Assembly: GCA_032128415.1 (NCBI GenBank)
Contig: JAQBGW010000074.1
Span: 1-21,210 of the forward strand
DNA from: Ga0077527 sp032128415
GTDB lineage: Bacteria > Pseudomonadota > Gammaproteobacteria > Burkholderiales > SG8-41
Reading direction: 5' to 3'
Length of the DNA stretch: 21,210 nucleotides
Shown here: one piece after another, positions 14,485 to 21,210 of the stretch
Layout: the number at the start of each line of letters is the position of its first letter
Position numbering within the stretch: the stretch's first letter is position 1
Program-made: the position numbers and the translations under genes
Notes under the pieces: model-generated
Told to the model about the DNA's origin: nothing
What the model saw: the letters and a program-made list of their open reading frames with translations, nothing else
Database searches by the model: none

Positions 14485-14961
14485 ATGCAAAGCAATTTCT
14501 TATGGATCAGCCGTGGCGTGACACTGATGGCCTTGGGCATGCTGGTGGCAACACCGGTTTTTGCCGACAAACCCGCATGGGCTGGCGGCGGCAAGAAACA
14601 GGAAGACCGCGACGAGCGTGGTGGTGGCAAACACAGTGACCGCGGTGATCGTCATTTCGACGATCGTCGTCAAGTGCTGGTGCGCGAATATTACGTGCGC
14701 GAGCATAGTTCCGGACGATGCCCGCCGGGTTTGGCCAAGAAAAACAACGGTTGCATGCCGCCGGGCCAGGCCAAAAAATGGCATAAGGGCCGGCCGCTGC
14801 CGCGCGACGTCATTTTTCATGATCTGCCGCCGCGACTGGTGGTTGAACTCGGCGCGCCGCCCTCAGGTCACAGGTTCGTGCGCGTGGCATCCGACATCCT
14901 GTTGATTGCCATTGGCACAGGCATGGTGGTGGACGCGATCAACGATCTCGGCCGCATGTAA
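14485..14961 (+). CDS. RcnB-like exported protein
   Basis: The product is a 158-residue exported protein. GAGGA 7 nt upstream supports ATG 14485. The signal peptide (1-27) ends PVFA before DKPAWAGGG. The middle is highly charged with Asp, Arg, His and Gly (about 38-62), a possible metal-binding or nucleic-acid-like segment. Two related short motifs follow, CPPGLAKK (79-86) and CMPPGQAKKW (90-99). The end, HRFVRVASDILLIAIGTGMVVDAI, matches the C-terminal signature of the RcnB family, periplasmic proteins named for nickel/cobalt homeostasis in E. coli. Its actual role here is unknown; the His/Asp-rich part is consistent with metal contact. It has its own promoter candidate and strong terminator, so it is monocistronic. 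Confidence 0.82.
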   Translation: MQSNFLWISRGVTLMALGMLVATPVFADKPAWAGGGKKQEDRDERGGGKHSDRGDRHFDDRRQVLVREYYVREHSSGRCPPGLAKKNNGCMPPGQAKKWHKGRPLPRDVIFHDLPPRLVVELGAPPSGHRFVRVASDILLIAIGTGMVVDAINDLGRM

Positions 14962-14978
14962 ACACGGTGAACCTACTG

Positions 14979-15011
14979 AACACGGGCTGCGTTGCGGCCC
15001 GTGTTTTTTTG
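14979..15011 (+). terminator. Rho-independent terminator of the RcnB-like gene
   Basis: AACACGGGC (14979-14987) pairs with GCCCGTGTT (14997-15005), the stem extending inward through GC and a wobble pair, and is followed by an unbroken run of T to 15010. It lies 17 nt past the stop. Confidence 0.92.
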
Positions 15012-15089
15012 TGCGCAGCCGTACTGCGTAAAAGCGTGTTAAAACGGCAGTAAATTTCACTCTTGCCGCAGGGCATTGCCGGAGCACTC

Positions 15090-15884
15090 ATGGATCTGGG
15101 ATTGCACAACAAACTGGCGCTGGTGACGGGCTCGACCCAGGGCATAGGCCGCGCCATTGCGCAGGCGCTGGTGGACGAGGGTGCGCGGGTGATCGTCAAT
15201 GGTCGCAACCGGAATACAGTCGATGCGACGGTTCAGGCACTGGCGGCAACCGGCGAGGCGTACGGCGTTGCCGCGGATCTCGCCACTGCAGCAGGCGCGC
15301 AGCAGGTCATCGATGCCGCAGCGCGCATCGGGCCGGTGGACATCCTCGTCAACAACGTCGGTTATTTTGAAGTGAAACCGTTTGCGGAAATTTCCGACCG
15401 CGACTGGATTGACATGTTCGAGCTTAACGTAATGAGCGGCGTGCGGCTGACGCGCGCGTTGTTTGACGGCATGCTGGCGCGCAACTGGGGGCGTGTGGTA
15501 TTTATCGCCAGCGAGCAGAGCGTCAAACCCAATCCCGACATGCTGCATTACGCGATGACCAAAACTGCGCAAGTGTCGATTGCGCGCGGGCTTGCCGAAT
15601 CCACACGCGGCACCGGCGTCACGGTCAACAGCGTACTGGCAGCACCAACCTGGTCGGAAGGTGTGGAAACTTTTCTCGGTAAAATCGGGCCCGAGCAAGG
15701 TAAGAGCGTCGAGGAAATGCGCACCGCTTATTTCGATGGGCCGGGCCGCACCTCGTTGTTGCAGCGCTGGGCAACGCCGGATGAAATCGCCGCGCAGGTG
15801 GTATTTCTGTGTTCGGAGCGCGCGGCGGCGATCAACGGCGCGGCACAGCGCGTGGATGGCGGCATCGTCCGCTCGCTGTTTTGA
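15090..15884 (+). CDS. Short-chain dehydrogenase/reductase (SDR), classical type
   Basis: The product is a 264-residue NAD(P)-dependent oxidoreductase. TGSTQGIG at 13-20 is the cofactor loop, NNVG at 88-91 replaces the common NNAG, and the catalytic residues are Ser141, Tyr154 and Lys158 (YAMTK). The C-terminal end GAAQRVDGGIVRSLF matches the usual SDR terminus. An insertion with Glu, Lys and Gly (about 198-225) forms the substrate lid. GGAG at 15081-15084 places the start at ATG 15090; a TTG at 15063 is in frame but lacks a site. The Asn-Gly-Arg after strand 2 suggests NADP use. The pirin gene follows after 60 nt and may be co-transcribed. Substrate unknown; likely a 3-oxoacyl or sugar-like alcohol. 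Confidence 0.92.
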   Translation: MDLGLHNKLALVTGSTQGIGRAIAQALVDEGARVIVNGRNRNTVDATVQALAATGEAYGVAADLATAAGAQQVIDAAARIGPVDILVNNVGYFEVKPFAEISDRDWIDMFELNVMSGVRLTRALFDGMLARNWGRVVFIASEQSVKPNPDMLHYAMTKTAQVSIARGLAESTRGTGVTVNSVLAAPTWSEGVETFLGKIGPEQGKSVEEMRTAYFDGPGRTSLLQRWATPDEIAAQVVFLCSERAAAINGAAQRVDGGIVRSLF

Positions 15885-15944
15885 TGTACATGATCATACA
15901 GCGATTATTCAACTTAACTATTTGATTATATTGAGTATTTTATT

Positions 15945-16805
15945 ATGACTGCACGCACCCTGCAAAAAGTCATTCGCGCCATGGCGACCTCCGATGGCGC
16001 CGGCGTCAAACTTCGCCGCAGTATCGGTCAGTCTGAGGCCGCGCGTCTCGATCCGTTTCTGATGCTTGATGAATTCGGCACCGACAATCCCGACGACTAC
16101 ATCGCCGGATTTCCGGATCATCCGCACCGCGGGTTTGAGACCGTGACCTACATGCTCGACGGCCACATGCTGCATCAGGATCATCTGGGCAATCGTGGCG
16201 ATCTGAAAAGTGGTGATGTGCAGTGGATGACTGCAGCGCGCGGCATTATCCATTCGGAGATGCCGCAGCAGCTCGAAGGCCGCATGCGCGGGTTTCAGTT
16301 GTGGATCAATCTGCCGGCCGCTGAAAAGATGAAACCAGCGGCGTACCGTGACATCCCCGCCGCACAAGTGCCGGTCATGGTGTTGTCCGGCGGCGGGCGC
16401 GTCAAGGTGATTGCCGGCACGCTGGAAGTCGATGGCAAAACTACTGCAGGCCCGATCCAGGGACTCAGCACCGCGCCACTGTTTTTTGATGTGGAATTGA
16501 TGCCGCATCAAGTCTTCCGGCATGCGTTGCCTGCGGGTCACAACGCGTTTCTTTATACCTATGAGGGCGATGTCGGCGTCGGCGAGCCGCCGCGCGCATT
16601 ACCTGCGCGCAGTGCCGGCATACTGTCGGACGGTGATCAGGTGTCGGTAATCGCCGGAGACCACGGCGCGCGTTTCATCCTGCTCGCAGGCAAGCCGCTG
16701 CGCGAGCCGGTCGTGCAACATGGGCCCTTCGTGATGAACACTCGTGAAGAAATCGAGCAGGCAGTGCACGATTATCAGACGGGTCGGCTGACGACGCGCG
16801 CCTAG
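15945..16805 (+). CDS. Pirin family protein (bicupin)
   Basis: The 286-residue product has two cupin barrels. The N-terminal barrel holds the metal site: His59 and His61 in DHPHRGFET, then His103 and Glu105 in RGIIHSEMP, the classic pirin set for Fe. The C-terminal barrel (about 165-280) lacks ligands, as usual. Bacterial pirins such as YhhW can oxidise quercetin, and others touch central metabolism enzymes. The ATG at 15945 has no good Shine-Dalgarno, and the preceding 60 nt are unusually AT-rich for this region, which may hold its own promoter or keep the start open for ribosomes. The gene ends 18 nt from the convergent aldo/keto reductase gene, with no terminator between them. Confidence 0.93.
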   Translation: MTARTLQKVIRAMATSDGAGVKLRRSIGQSEAARLDPFLMLDEFGTDNPDDYIAGFPDHPHRGFETVTYMLDGHMLHQDHLGNRGDLKSGDVQWMTAARGIIHSEMPQQLEGRMRGFQLWINLPAAEKMKPAAYRDIPAAQVPVMVLSGGGRVKVIAGTLEVDGKTTAGPIQGLSTAPLFFDVELMPHQVFRHALPAGHNAFLYTYEGDVGVGEPPRALPARSAGILSDGDQVSVIAGDHGARFILLAGKPLREPVVQHGPFVMNTREEIEQAVHDYQTGRLTTRA

Positions 16806-16823
16806 CCGAGTGGGGCTTAATCG

Positions 16824-17699
16824 TCAGTCCCAAACCGGGGCGCGTCCCGCCGGGTTCGCAATACGACCATCGGGCCGGGCCAGGGCATGGATGCGCTGCA
16901 TTTCATTTTCGTTCAGCGTGAAACTGAACACATCCAGATTTTGCGCGATGCGCTCCGGGTTCGACGAACGCGGGATCGGCGCGATGTTGCCCTGCTGCAT
17001 CATCCAGCGCAGCACGATCTGGGCGATGGTTTTGCCTTTGGTCTGTGCGATAGCCGTTAACACCGGGTCCTCGAACAGACGGCCACGCGCCAGAGGACAA
17101 TAGGCAGTGAAAATTAGACCATGGCGACGGCAGTAGTCGAGTATTTTTGTCTGATCGAGGTAGGGGTGATACTCGGCCTGTAACGTGGCCAGCGGCTCCG
17201 GACACGCGGCGAGCGCCTCCTCGAGCAGCGCGATATTGAAATTGGCGACACCGATATGCCGGGTCAGCCCATTGCGTTTCGCTTTTGCCAGCGCGCCCAT
17301 GGTTTCCGCAAGCGGAATTTTGTCGACGGTCGGCCAATGCACGTGCAGCATGTCGACATAATCGACCTGCAGATTTTTTAGACTTTCATCGACCGAACGC
17401 GCGAAGGCATCGGCGCTCAAGTACTCGTGCGATACCTTGGTCACCAGGAAGATTTCACTCCGTGCTACGCCGGCGGCGCGGATGCCGGCACCGACACCTT
17501 TTTCGGAACCGTATTTCCATGCGGTATCGATGTGCCGGTAGCCAAGCTTCAGCGCGGTGACGACCTGGTCGCGGCAATCTTCAAGCTGCGAAGTGCCGTG
17601 GTAGCCTAGCTGCGAAGTGCCGTAGCCGATTTGCGGCATGCGGCAGCCGTGGGCGGACAGGACAGCAATTGACTTCGCGGGGATAGTCTGTGGATTCAT
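16824..17699 (-). CDS. Aldo/keto reductase with 8-residue tandem duplication
   Basis: The product is a 291-residue NADPH-dependent TIM-barrel reductase. The catalytic tetrad is visible: Asp58 and Tyr63 (HIDTAWKYGSE), Lys88 (LVTKVS) and His121 (LHVHWP). The end has IPRSSNPERIAQNL, the NADPH phosphate-binding loop. Near the N terminus GTSQL occurs twice (27-31 and 35-39); relatives have one copy there, so an 8-residue unit has been duplicated in the loop before helix 1, close to the cofactor pocket. The best relatives by motif are 2,5-diketo-gluconate reductase-like AKRs. The start has no clear Shine-Dalgarno. It diverges from the VOC gene with 69 nt between starts. Confidence 0.9.
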   Translation of the reverse strand: MNPQTIPAKSIAVLSAHGCRMPQIGYGTSQLGYHGTSQLEDCRDQVVTALKLGYRHIDTAWKYGSEKGVGAGIRAAGVARSEIFLVTKVSHEYLSADAFARSVDESLKNLQVDYVDMLHVHWPTVDKIPLAETMGALAKAKRNGLTRHIGVANFNIALLEEALAACPEPLATLQAEYHPYLDQTKILDYCRRHGLIFTAYCPLARGRLFEDPVLTAIAQTKGKTIAQIVLRWMMQQGNIAPIPRSSNPERIAQNLDVFSFTLNENEMQRIHALARPDGRIANPAGRAPVWD

Positions 17700-17768
17700 T
17701 GTAGGGGGTACGGAATTGGGATGCGGCTAGAATACGCGTTTTAAATTTCGGATGCACACCGGCCCGCC
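17700..17768. promoter_or_regulatory. Short divergent promoter region of AKR and VOC genes
   Basis: Only 69 nt separate the two start codons. TAGAAT at 17728-17733 (plus) overlaps TATTCT on the minus strand, so -10 elements for both directions nearly coincide. No convincing -35 boxes are seen. Transcription of the two genes may therefore exclude each other. Confidence 0.3.
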
Positions 17769-18188
17769 ATGATCCAGCCCCTGTTCCATCTTGCTTTCCC
17801 CGTGGATGATCTCGCCAAAGCGCGCGCGTTTTATGGCGAATTGCTGGGCTGCCCGGAAGGGCGATCATCACCGGAGTGGGTTGATTTCAATTTTTATGGC
17901 CATCAGATTGTCGCGCATCTGGCACCGGGCGAAGTCGGGCATCGCAGCACCAGCGCAGTGGATGGCGACAACGTGCCGGTGCGCCATTTCGGTGCCATCC
18001 TGTCCATGGCTGACTGGCAGACGCTGGCTGACAAGCTGACCAATGCGGGCACGAAATTCGTCATCGAGCCGCACATCCGGTTTCAGGGGCAGGTGGGGGA
18101 GCAGGCGACGATGTTTTTTCTGGATCCCTGCGGCAATGCGCTGGAATTCAAGTCGTTTCAGGATATGTCGCAGGTATTTGTCAAGTAA
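17769..18188 (+). CDS. VOC family (glyoxalase-like) metalloprotein
   Basis: The product is a 139-residue protein of two beta-alpha-beta-beta-beta modules. Likely metal ligands are His7 (LFHLAFPV), His73 (VRHFGAIL) and Glu126 (GNALEFKSF), the usual first, third and last positions for vicinal-oxygen-chelate enzymes. FFLDPCGNALEFK near 116-128 is the classic second-module ending. The family includes glyoxalases, extradiol dioxygenases and fosfomycin-resistance enzymes; the length and single-domain form fit a homodimeric glyoxalase-like or uncharacterised dioxygenase-like member. The TAXI receptor gene follows 104 nt later on the same strand, with no terminator between them. The specific reaction is not deducible. 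Confidence 0.9.
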   Translation: MIQPLFHLAFPVDDLAKARAFYGELLGCPEGRSSPEWVDFNFYGHQIVAHLAPGEVGHRSTSAVDGDNVPVRHFGAILSMADWQTLADKLTNAGTKFVIEPHIRFQGQVGEQATMFFLDPCGNALEFKSFQDMSQVFVK

Positions 18189-18204
18189 GGAGAAGCGGGA
18201 AAAC

Positions 18205-18282
18205 ATGGCCGTTAACTCGATTGACCAATATGGTGAATGTTTCTACACTCCGTTGCCCACACCCAGTCACTTCAACCCGTAG
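18205..18282 (+). CDS. Possible 25-codon leader ORF before the TAXI receptor
   Basis: ATG 18205 opens a frame of 25 codons (MAVNSIDQYGECF...) that ends at TAG 18280-18282. The last base of the stop is the first of the GGAGGAG ribosome site of the receptor gene. An AAGGAG lies 12 nt upstream of this ATG, further than ideal. It may be a translated leader coupled to the receptor, or chance. Confidence 0.25.
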   Translation: MAVNSIDQYGECFYTPLPTPSHFNP

Positions 18283-18292
18283 GAGGAGCATC

Positions 18293-19252
18293 ATGCGTCA
18301 AATGTTTAAAGTCCTGTTGGCCACGTGCGCTTTAGTCGCACTGTCGGCAACTGCAGCAGAAAACGTGAACCTGTCGATCGCCACCGGCGGCACCGGCGGC
18401 GTGTATTACCCGTTGGGCGGTGGCATGGCCAACGTGTTCTCGAAAACCATCCCCGGCATGACCGCCAACGCCGAAGTCACCGGCGGCTCGGTGGACAACA
18501 TGCGATTGATCGGCACTGGCAAGCCCTATATTGCACTGACGCAGGCCGATGCGGCAAAGGATGCCTACAACGGCGAGGGCAAGTTCAAGGGCACCAAGAT
18601 TCCGGTGCGTGCGATGATGATGCTCTACACCAACCTGATGCAAGCGGTGACGGTTGAAGGTACTGGGGTCAACACCATCAATGATCTCAAGGGCAAGCGC
18701 GTGTCAACAGGCTCGCCTGGCAGCGCCACCGAGGTGTTTGCATTCCGTCTTCTTGAGGCCGCAGGCATAGACCCGAGGAAGGATCTGAAGACCGAACGGC
18801 TGGGGGCAGCGGAGTCCGCCAACGCGCTGAAGGACAGGAAAATCGATGCATTCTTTTTCGTAGCAGGGCTGCCGACATCGGCGGTGACGGATGTGGCGGC
18901 GACGCCGGGCGTGAAGATCAAGTTCCTGGATTCGTCACATCTGGTGGCGGCGATGAACAAGGCGGCCGGAAATATTTATCTGGCGGATGTCATTCCCAAG
19001 GATACCTACCCCGGCATGACGGTCGACAATAAAGCATCAGCTGTGGCCAACCTGCTGGTGGCCAACGCCAGCATGAGCGACAACATGGTTTACAACATCG
19101 TCAAGACGATTTTCGACAAACATGCCGACCTGGTGAACGTGCACAAGGCTGCGGCAGACATTAAACTCGACCGGCAAAAGCCTGATGCTTCACCGATTCC
19201 CTGGCATCCGGGTGCGTTGAAGTATTTCAAGGAAAAAGGGCTCAAGTTCTGA
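18293..19252 (+). CDS. TAXI-family TRAP transporter solute receptor
   Basis: The product is a 319-residue periplasmic receptor of the TAXI class, which feeds fused TRAP permeases driven by ion gradients. AGGAGGAG ends 4 nt before ATG 18293. The signal peptide (1-22) ends TAA. GGTGGVYYPLGGGMANVF (32-49) is the hallmark TAXI opening, followed by EVTGGSVDNMRLIGTG and, in the middle, INDLKGKRVSTGSPGSATE. The C-terminal part, IPWHPGALKYFKEKGL, is the standard TAXI ending. A perfect terminator follows its stop, then a fused permease gene, so receptor and transporter form one system with excess receptor mRNA likely. TAXI receptors bind small carboxylates and amino acids such as glutamate; the ligand here is unknown. 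Confidence 0.95.
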   Translation: MRQMFKVLLATCALVALSATAAENVNLSIATGGTGGVYYPLGGGMANVFSKTIPGMTANAEVTGGSVDNMRLIGTGKPYIALTQADAAKDAYNGEGKFKGTKIPVRAMMMLYTNLMQAVTVEGTGVNTINDLKGKRVSTGSPGSATEVFAFRLLEAAGIDPRKDLKTERLGAAESANALKDRKIDAFFFVAGLPTSAVTDVAATPGVKIKFLDSSHLVAAMNKAAGNIYLADVIPKDTYPGMTVDNKASAVANLLVANASMSDNMVYNIVKTIFDKHADLVNVHKAAADIKLDRQKPDASPIPWHPGALKYFKEKGLKF

Positions 19253-19270
19253 TTGGAGCCAATCACTCCG

Positions 19271-19299
19271 ACCCCGTCCATAACCGGACGGGGTTTTTT
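19271..19299 (+). terminator. Rho-independent terminator between TAXI receptor and permease
   Basis: ACCCCGTCC (19271-19279) pairs with GGACGGGGT (19286-19294), with a 6-nt loop, followed by T to 19299. It lies 18 nt past the receptor stop and 95 nt before the permease ATG. Partial readthrough would set the receptor:permease ratio. Confidence 0.9.
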
Positions 19300-19393
19300 G
19301 TTTATGGGGTTGATTGCGGGGGTTGCGCAGCGCTGATTCAGCGGTTAGCGTAATCGCACGAATTTAAATCGAAATCGCTTGCCAGGGGAAAGT

Positions 19394-21210
19394 ATGAGCG
19401 AAGCGCCGACTGAAAAGTTTTCAGTACCCGAGATTGTCCTCAGTGAAGAGGCGCGCAAACGTGTCGAAGAACTGATCGAGGAAGAAGAGGGCGTACACAA
19501 CCGCTACACCGGCGCCCTGGCGATGTTGCTGACGCTGGCTGCGGTCATCATGTCGTTGTTTCATCTGTACGCTGCCGTGGAGATCGTTCCGGCATTCATG
19601 TTGCGCCCCATCCATGTCGCGTTCGCGCTGACCATGGTGTTCCTGATGTTCCCGGCAGCCCGGCGTTTCCGCCATCGCCTGATGTGGTGGGACGTACTAT
19701 TCGCGTTGATGACGTTGGCGATCACCGCTTACATCCTCTACTGGGGAGATTTGCTGGGTGATCGCGCGACCATACCGACCACCGTGGACCAGATCATTGG
19801 TGTCGGATTGATCCTGCTGATCCTCGAAGGCAACCGTCGTAGTTCAACCTGGATACTGCCTTTCATCGTCAGCCTGTTTCTGGCCTATGCGATTTTTGGG
19901 GCGCATCTGCCGCAGCCGTGGACGCACAAGGGCTATGAAATTGCACGCCTCGTGGGCGCGCTGTACATGACCCTGGAAGGTATTTTCGGTGTGGCGGTGG
20001 ACGTCTCGTCGACGCTGATCATCCTGTTCACGATATTCGGCGCCTTCCTGCAGTATTCGGGCGCCGGAAAATTTTTCATCGATTTTTCCTTTTCTGCGAT
20101 GGGGGGCAAACCGTCCAGCGCCGGTCGCGCCGTGGTGATGTCGTCGTTCCTGCTTGGCGGACCCTCGGGTTCAGGGGTGGCCACGACGGTGACCATCGGT
20201 GCGGTGGCCTATCCGCTGCTCGCCAAGGCGGGTTACGGCAAGGAAGCCGCCGGCGGTCTGCTCGCGGCGGGGGGGCTGGGGGCGAACATCTCGCCGCCGG
20301 TGCTCGGAGCCGCGGCGTTCCTGATCGCCGAATTCCTGAGAATCTCCTACTTGGACGTGATTCTGATGGCGACCATTCCAACCATCCTGTTCTATCTCGC
20401 CATTTTCATTATGGTCGAGATCGATGCACGCAAGTTCGCCATGCATGCGGTCAAGCTCGAGAAGCATCATCGCGCCATCGATCTGGCCAAACGCTATTGG
20501 TACCATTTCATTTCGCTGATTTCCATAGTCGTTTTCATGTTGATGGGCTATTCACCGGTCCTCTCCGTGTTTTATGCCACAGTCGTGACTGCGCTGGTTT
20601 CATTCATCCAGAGTGATTCAGCGCTCATTCCCTACGACTGGTTCCGCGGCCGCTTGCCCTGGCTCAAGGGTTTCTGGAACTCGGGATTCATCAAGGCGCT
20701 CGAAGGCGGCTCGGTGGGCGTGCTCAACGTCGCGATGACCTGCGCATCTGCGGGCATCATCGTCGGCGTAGTGACGCTGACCGGGCTGGGTCTTAAATTC
20801 AGTTCCATCGTGCTCGACTACGCGGATTCCGGTGCGCAATCGCTGGTCAGCCTGTGGGTGATGCTCGGCGCGTCGGGGACCGCGGAACTGCTGCACGACA
20901 TGAAACTGTTGCTGACCGCGTTTTATACCTGCCTGATCGTGTGGGTCGTGGGCCTCGCAGTGCCGGTGACGGCGTCCTACATCATCTGCGCGGTGATCGC
21001 GGCACCGGCGCTGACCAAGCTGGGTGTGCCGGATTTTGCGGCGCACATGTTCATCTTTTATTACGCGGTGTTGTCGGAAGTTTCGCCGCCCACGGCGCTG
21101 TCACCTTTTGCTGCGGCGGCGATTACCGGCGGCGGTCCGTACCGCACCACACTGCAATGCTGGAAGTACACGGCGCCGGCATTCCTGGTGCCGTTCATGT
21201 TCGTGCTGGA
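19394..21210 (+). CDS. TRAP transporter fused permease (DctQM-type, TAXI partner), 3' truncated
   Basis: The frame runs from ATG 19394, with AGGGGAA just upstream, to the window end without a stop (605 full codons). A charged cytoplasmic N terminus (1-37) precedes a small DctQ-like helical part (about 38-185), then the large DctM-like part. Family landmarks are LIILFTIFGAFLQYSGAG, GRAVVMSSFLLGGPSGSG (244-261), ANISPPVLGAAAFLIAEFL, CASAGIIVGVVTLTGLGLKF and LSEVSPPTALSPFAAAAITGG (about 560-580). It couples uptake of a TAXI-bound solute to a Na+ or H+ gradient. The GGPSGSG stretch differs from the more usual GSISGSA, perhaps reflecting another ligand. It lies just downstream of the TAXI receptor gene, which is its natural partner. 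Confidence 0.94.
   Translation, partial: MSEAPTEKFSVPEIVLSEEARKRVEELIEEEEGVHNRYTGALAMLLTLAAVIMSLFHLYAAVEIVPAFMLRPIHVAFALTMVFLMFPAARRFRHRLMWWDVLFALMTLAITAYILYWGDLLGDRATIPTTVDQIIGVGLILLILEGNRRSSTWILPFIVSLFLAYAIFGAHLPQPWTHKGYEIARLVGALYMTLEGIFGVAVDVSSTLIILFTIFGAFLQYSGAGKFFIDFSFSAMGGKPSSAGRAVVMSSFLLGGPSGSGVATTVTIGAVAYPLLAKAGYGKEAAGGLLAAGGLGANISPPVLGAAAFLIAEFLRISYLDVILMATIPTILFYLAIFIMVEIDARKFAMHAVKLEKHHRAIDLAKRYWYHFISLISIVVFMLMGYSPVLSVFYATVVTALVSFIQSDSALIPYDWFRGRLPWLKGFWNSGFIKALEGGSVGVLNVAMTCASAGIIVGVVTLTGLGLKFSSIVLDYADSGAQSLVSLWVMLGASGTAELLHDMKLLLTAFYTCLIVWVVGLAVPVTASYIICAVIAAPALTKLGVPDFAAHMFIFYYAVLSEVSPPTALSPFAAAAITGGGPYRTTLQCWKYTAPAFLVPFMFVL

Noticed and set aside
15885..15900. TGTA-N8-TACA inverted half-sites between SDR and pirin genes
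   Set aside because: Only four bases per arm match, which is expected by chance; no regulator gene is adjacent.
1..21210. Mobile elements, CRISPR arrays, tRNA or rRNA genes, phage or toxin-antitoxin systems
   Set aside because: Both strands were read for transposase, integrase, repeat-spacer and cloverleaf patterns; none was seen. The genes are ordinary metabolic and transport families apart from the selenoprotein pair.

Overview
This window looks like a G+C-rich chromosomal segment of a betaproteobacterium, probably Burkholderiales-like. That reading rests on three separate tripartite-tricarboxylate (Bug/TctC-type) receptors, a TAXI-type TRAP transporter, strong GGAGG ribosome binding sites and densely packed catabolic genes. 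No genus can be named from the sequence alone. I see no rRNA, tRNA, CRISPR array, insertion sequence or phage gene.

Layout. 1-2430 (+): the 3' end of a dienelactone-hydrolase-type gene, then two Bug receptors. 2438-3658 (-): an alpha/beta hydrolase, convergent with the second receptor. 3734-4666 (+): an NMT1/THI5-like substrate-binding-domain protein with no signal peptide. 4713-7428 (-): an EmrA/EmrB-type drug efflux pair with overlapping genes. 7647-9323 (-): an acetolactate-synthase-like ThDP enzyme. 9428-10291 (-): an acetyl-esterase-like hydrolase, divergent from a YciI-like gene (10394-10696, +). 10790-11918 (-): two redox genes, each interrupted by an in-frame TGA. 12152-13114 (-): a third Bug receptor, divergent from a D-2-hydroxyacid dehydrogenase (13310-14293, +). 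14485-16805 (+): an RcnB-like exported protein, an SDR and a pirin. 16824-17699 (-): an aldo/keto reductase, divergent from a VOC protein (17769-18188, +). 18293 to the window end (+): a TAXI receptor and a fused TRAP permease cut by the window edge.

The most interesting part is 10790-11918. An ordinary gene caller would split both genes into fragments. In each, the TGA falls exactly on the catalytic redox residue: the first position of the thioredoxin-type CxxC (W-U-S-T-C), and the peroxidatic Cys of a peroxiredoxin (T-N-T-U). Each TGA is followed by a stem-loop whose loop starts about 27-29 nt downstream, the usual geometry of a bacterial SECIS element. Both proteins have signal peptides. 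The mature peroxiredoxin has no cysteine at all and the mature thioredoxin-like protein has only one. I read this as a two-gene operon for an exported selenocysteine peroxidase and a selenocysteine thiol-disulfide partner. The SECIS elements, the operon and the partnership are inferences. The TGA positions and the inverted repeats are read directly.

The remaining genes fit a lifestyle of scavenging organic acids: high-affinity periplasmic receptors (three Bug, one TAXI), hydrolases, oxidoreductases (SDR, AKR, hydroxyacid dehydrogenase), a ThDP carboligase/decarboxylase and multidrug export. The genes are arranged as many short one- to two-gene units with frequent strand switches, not as one pathway operon.
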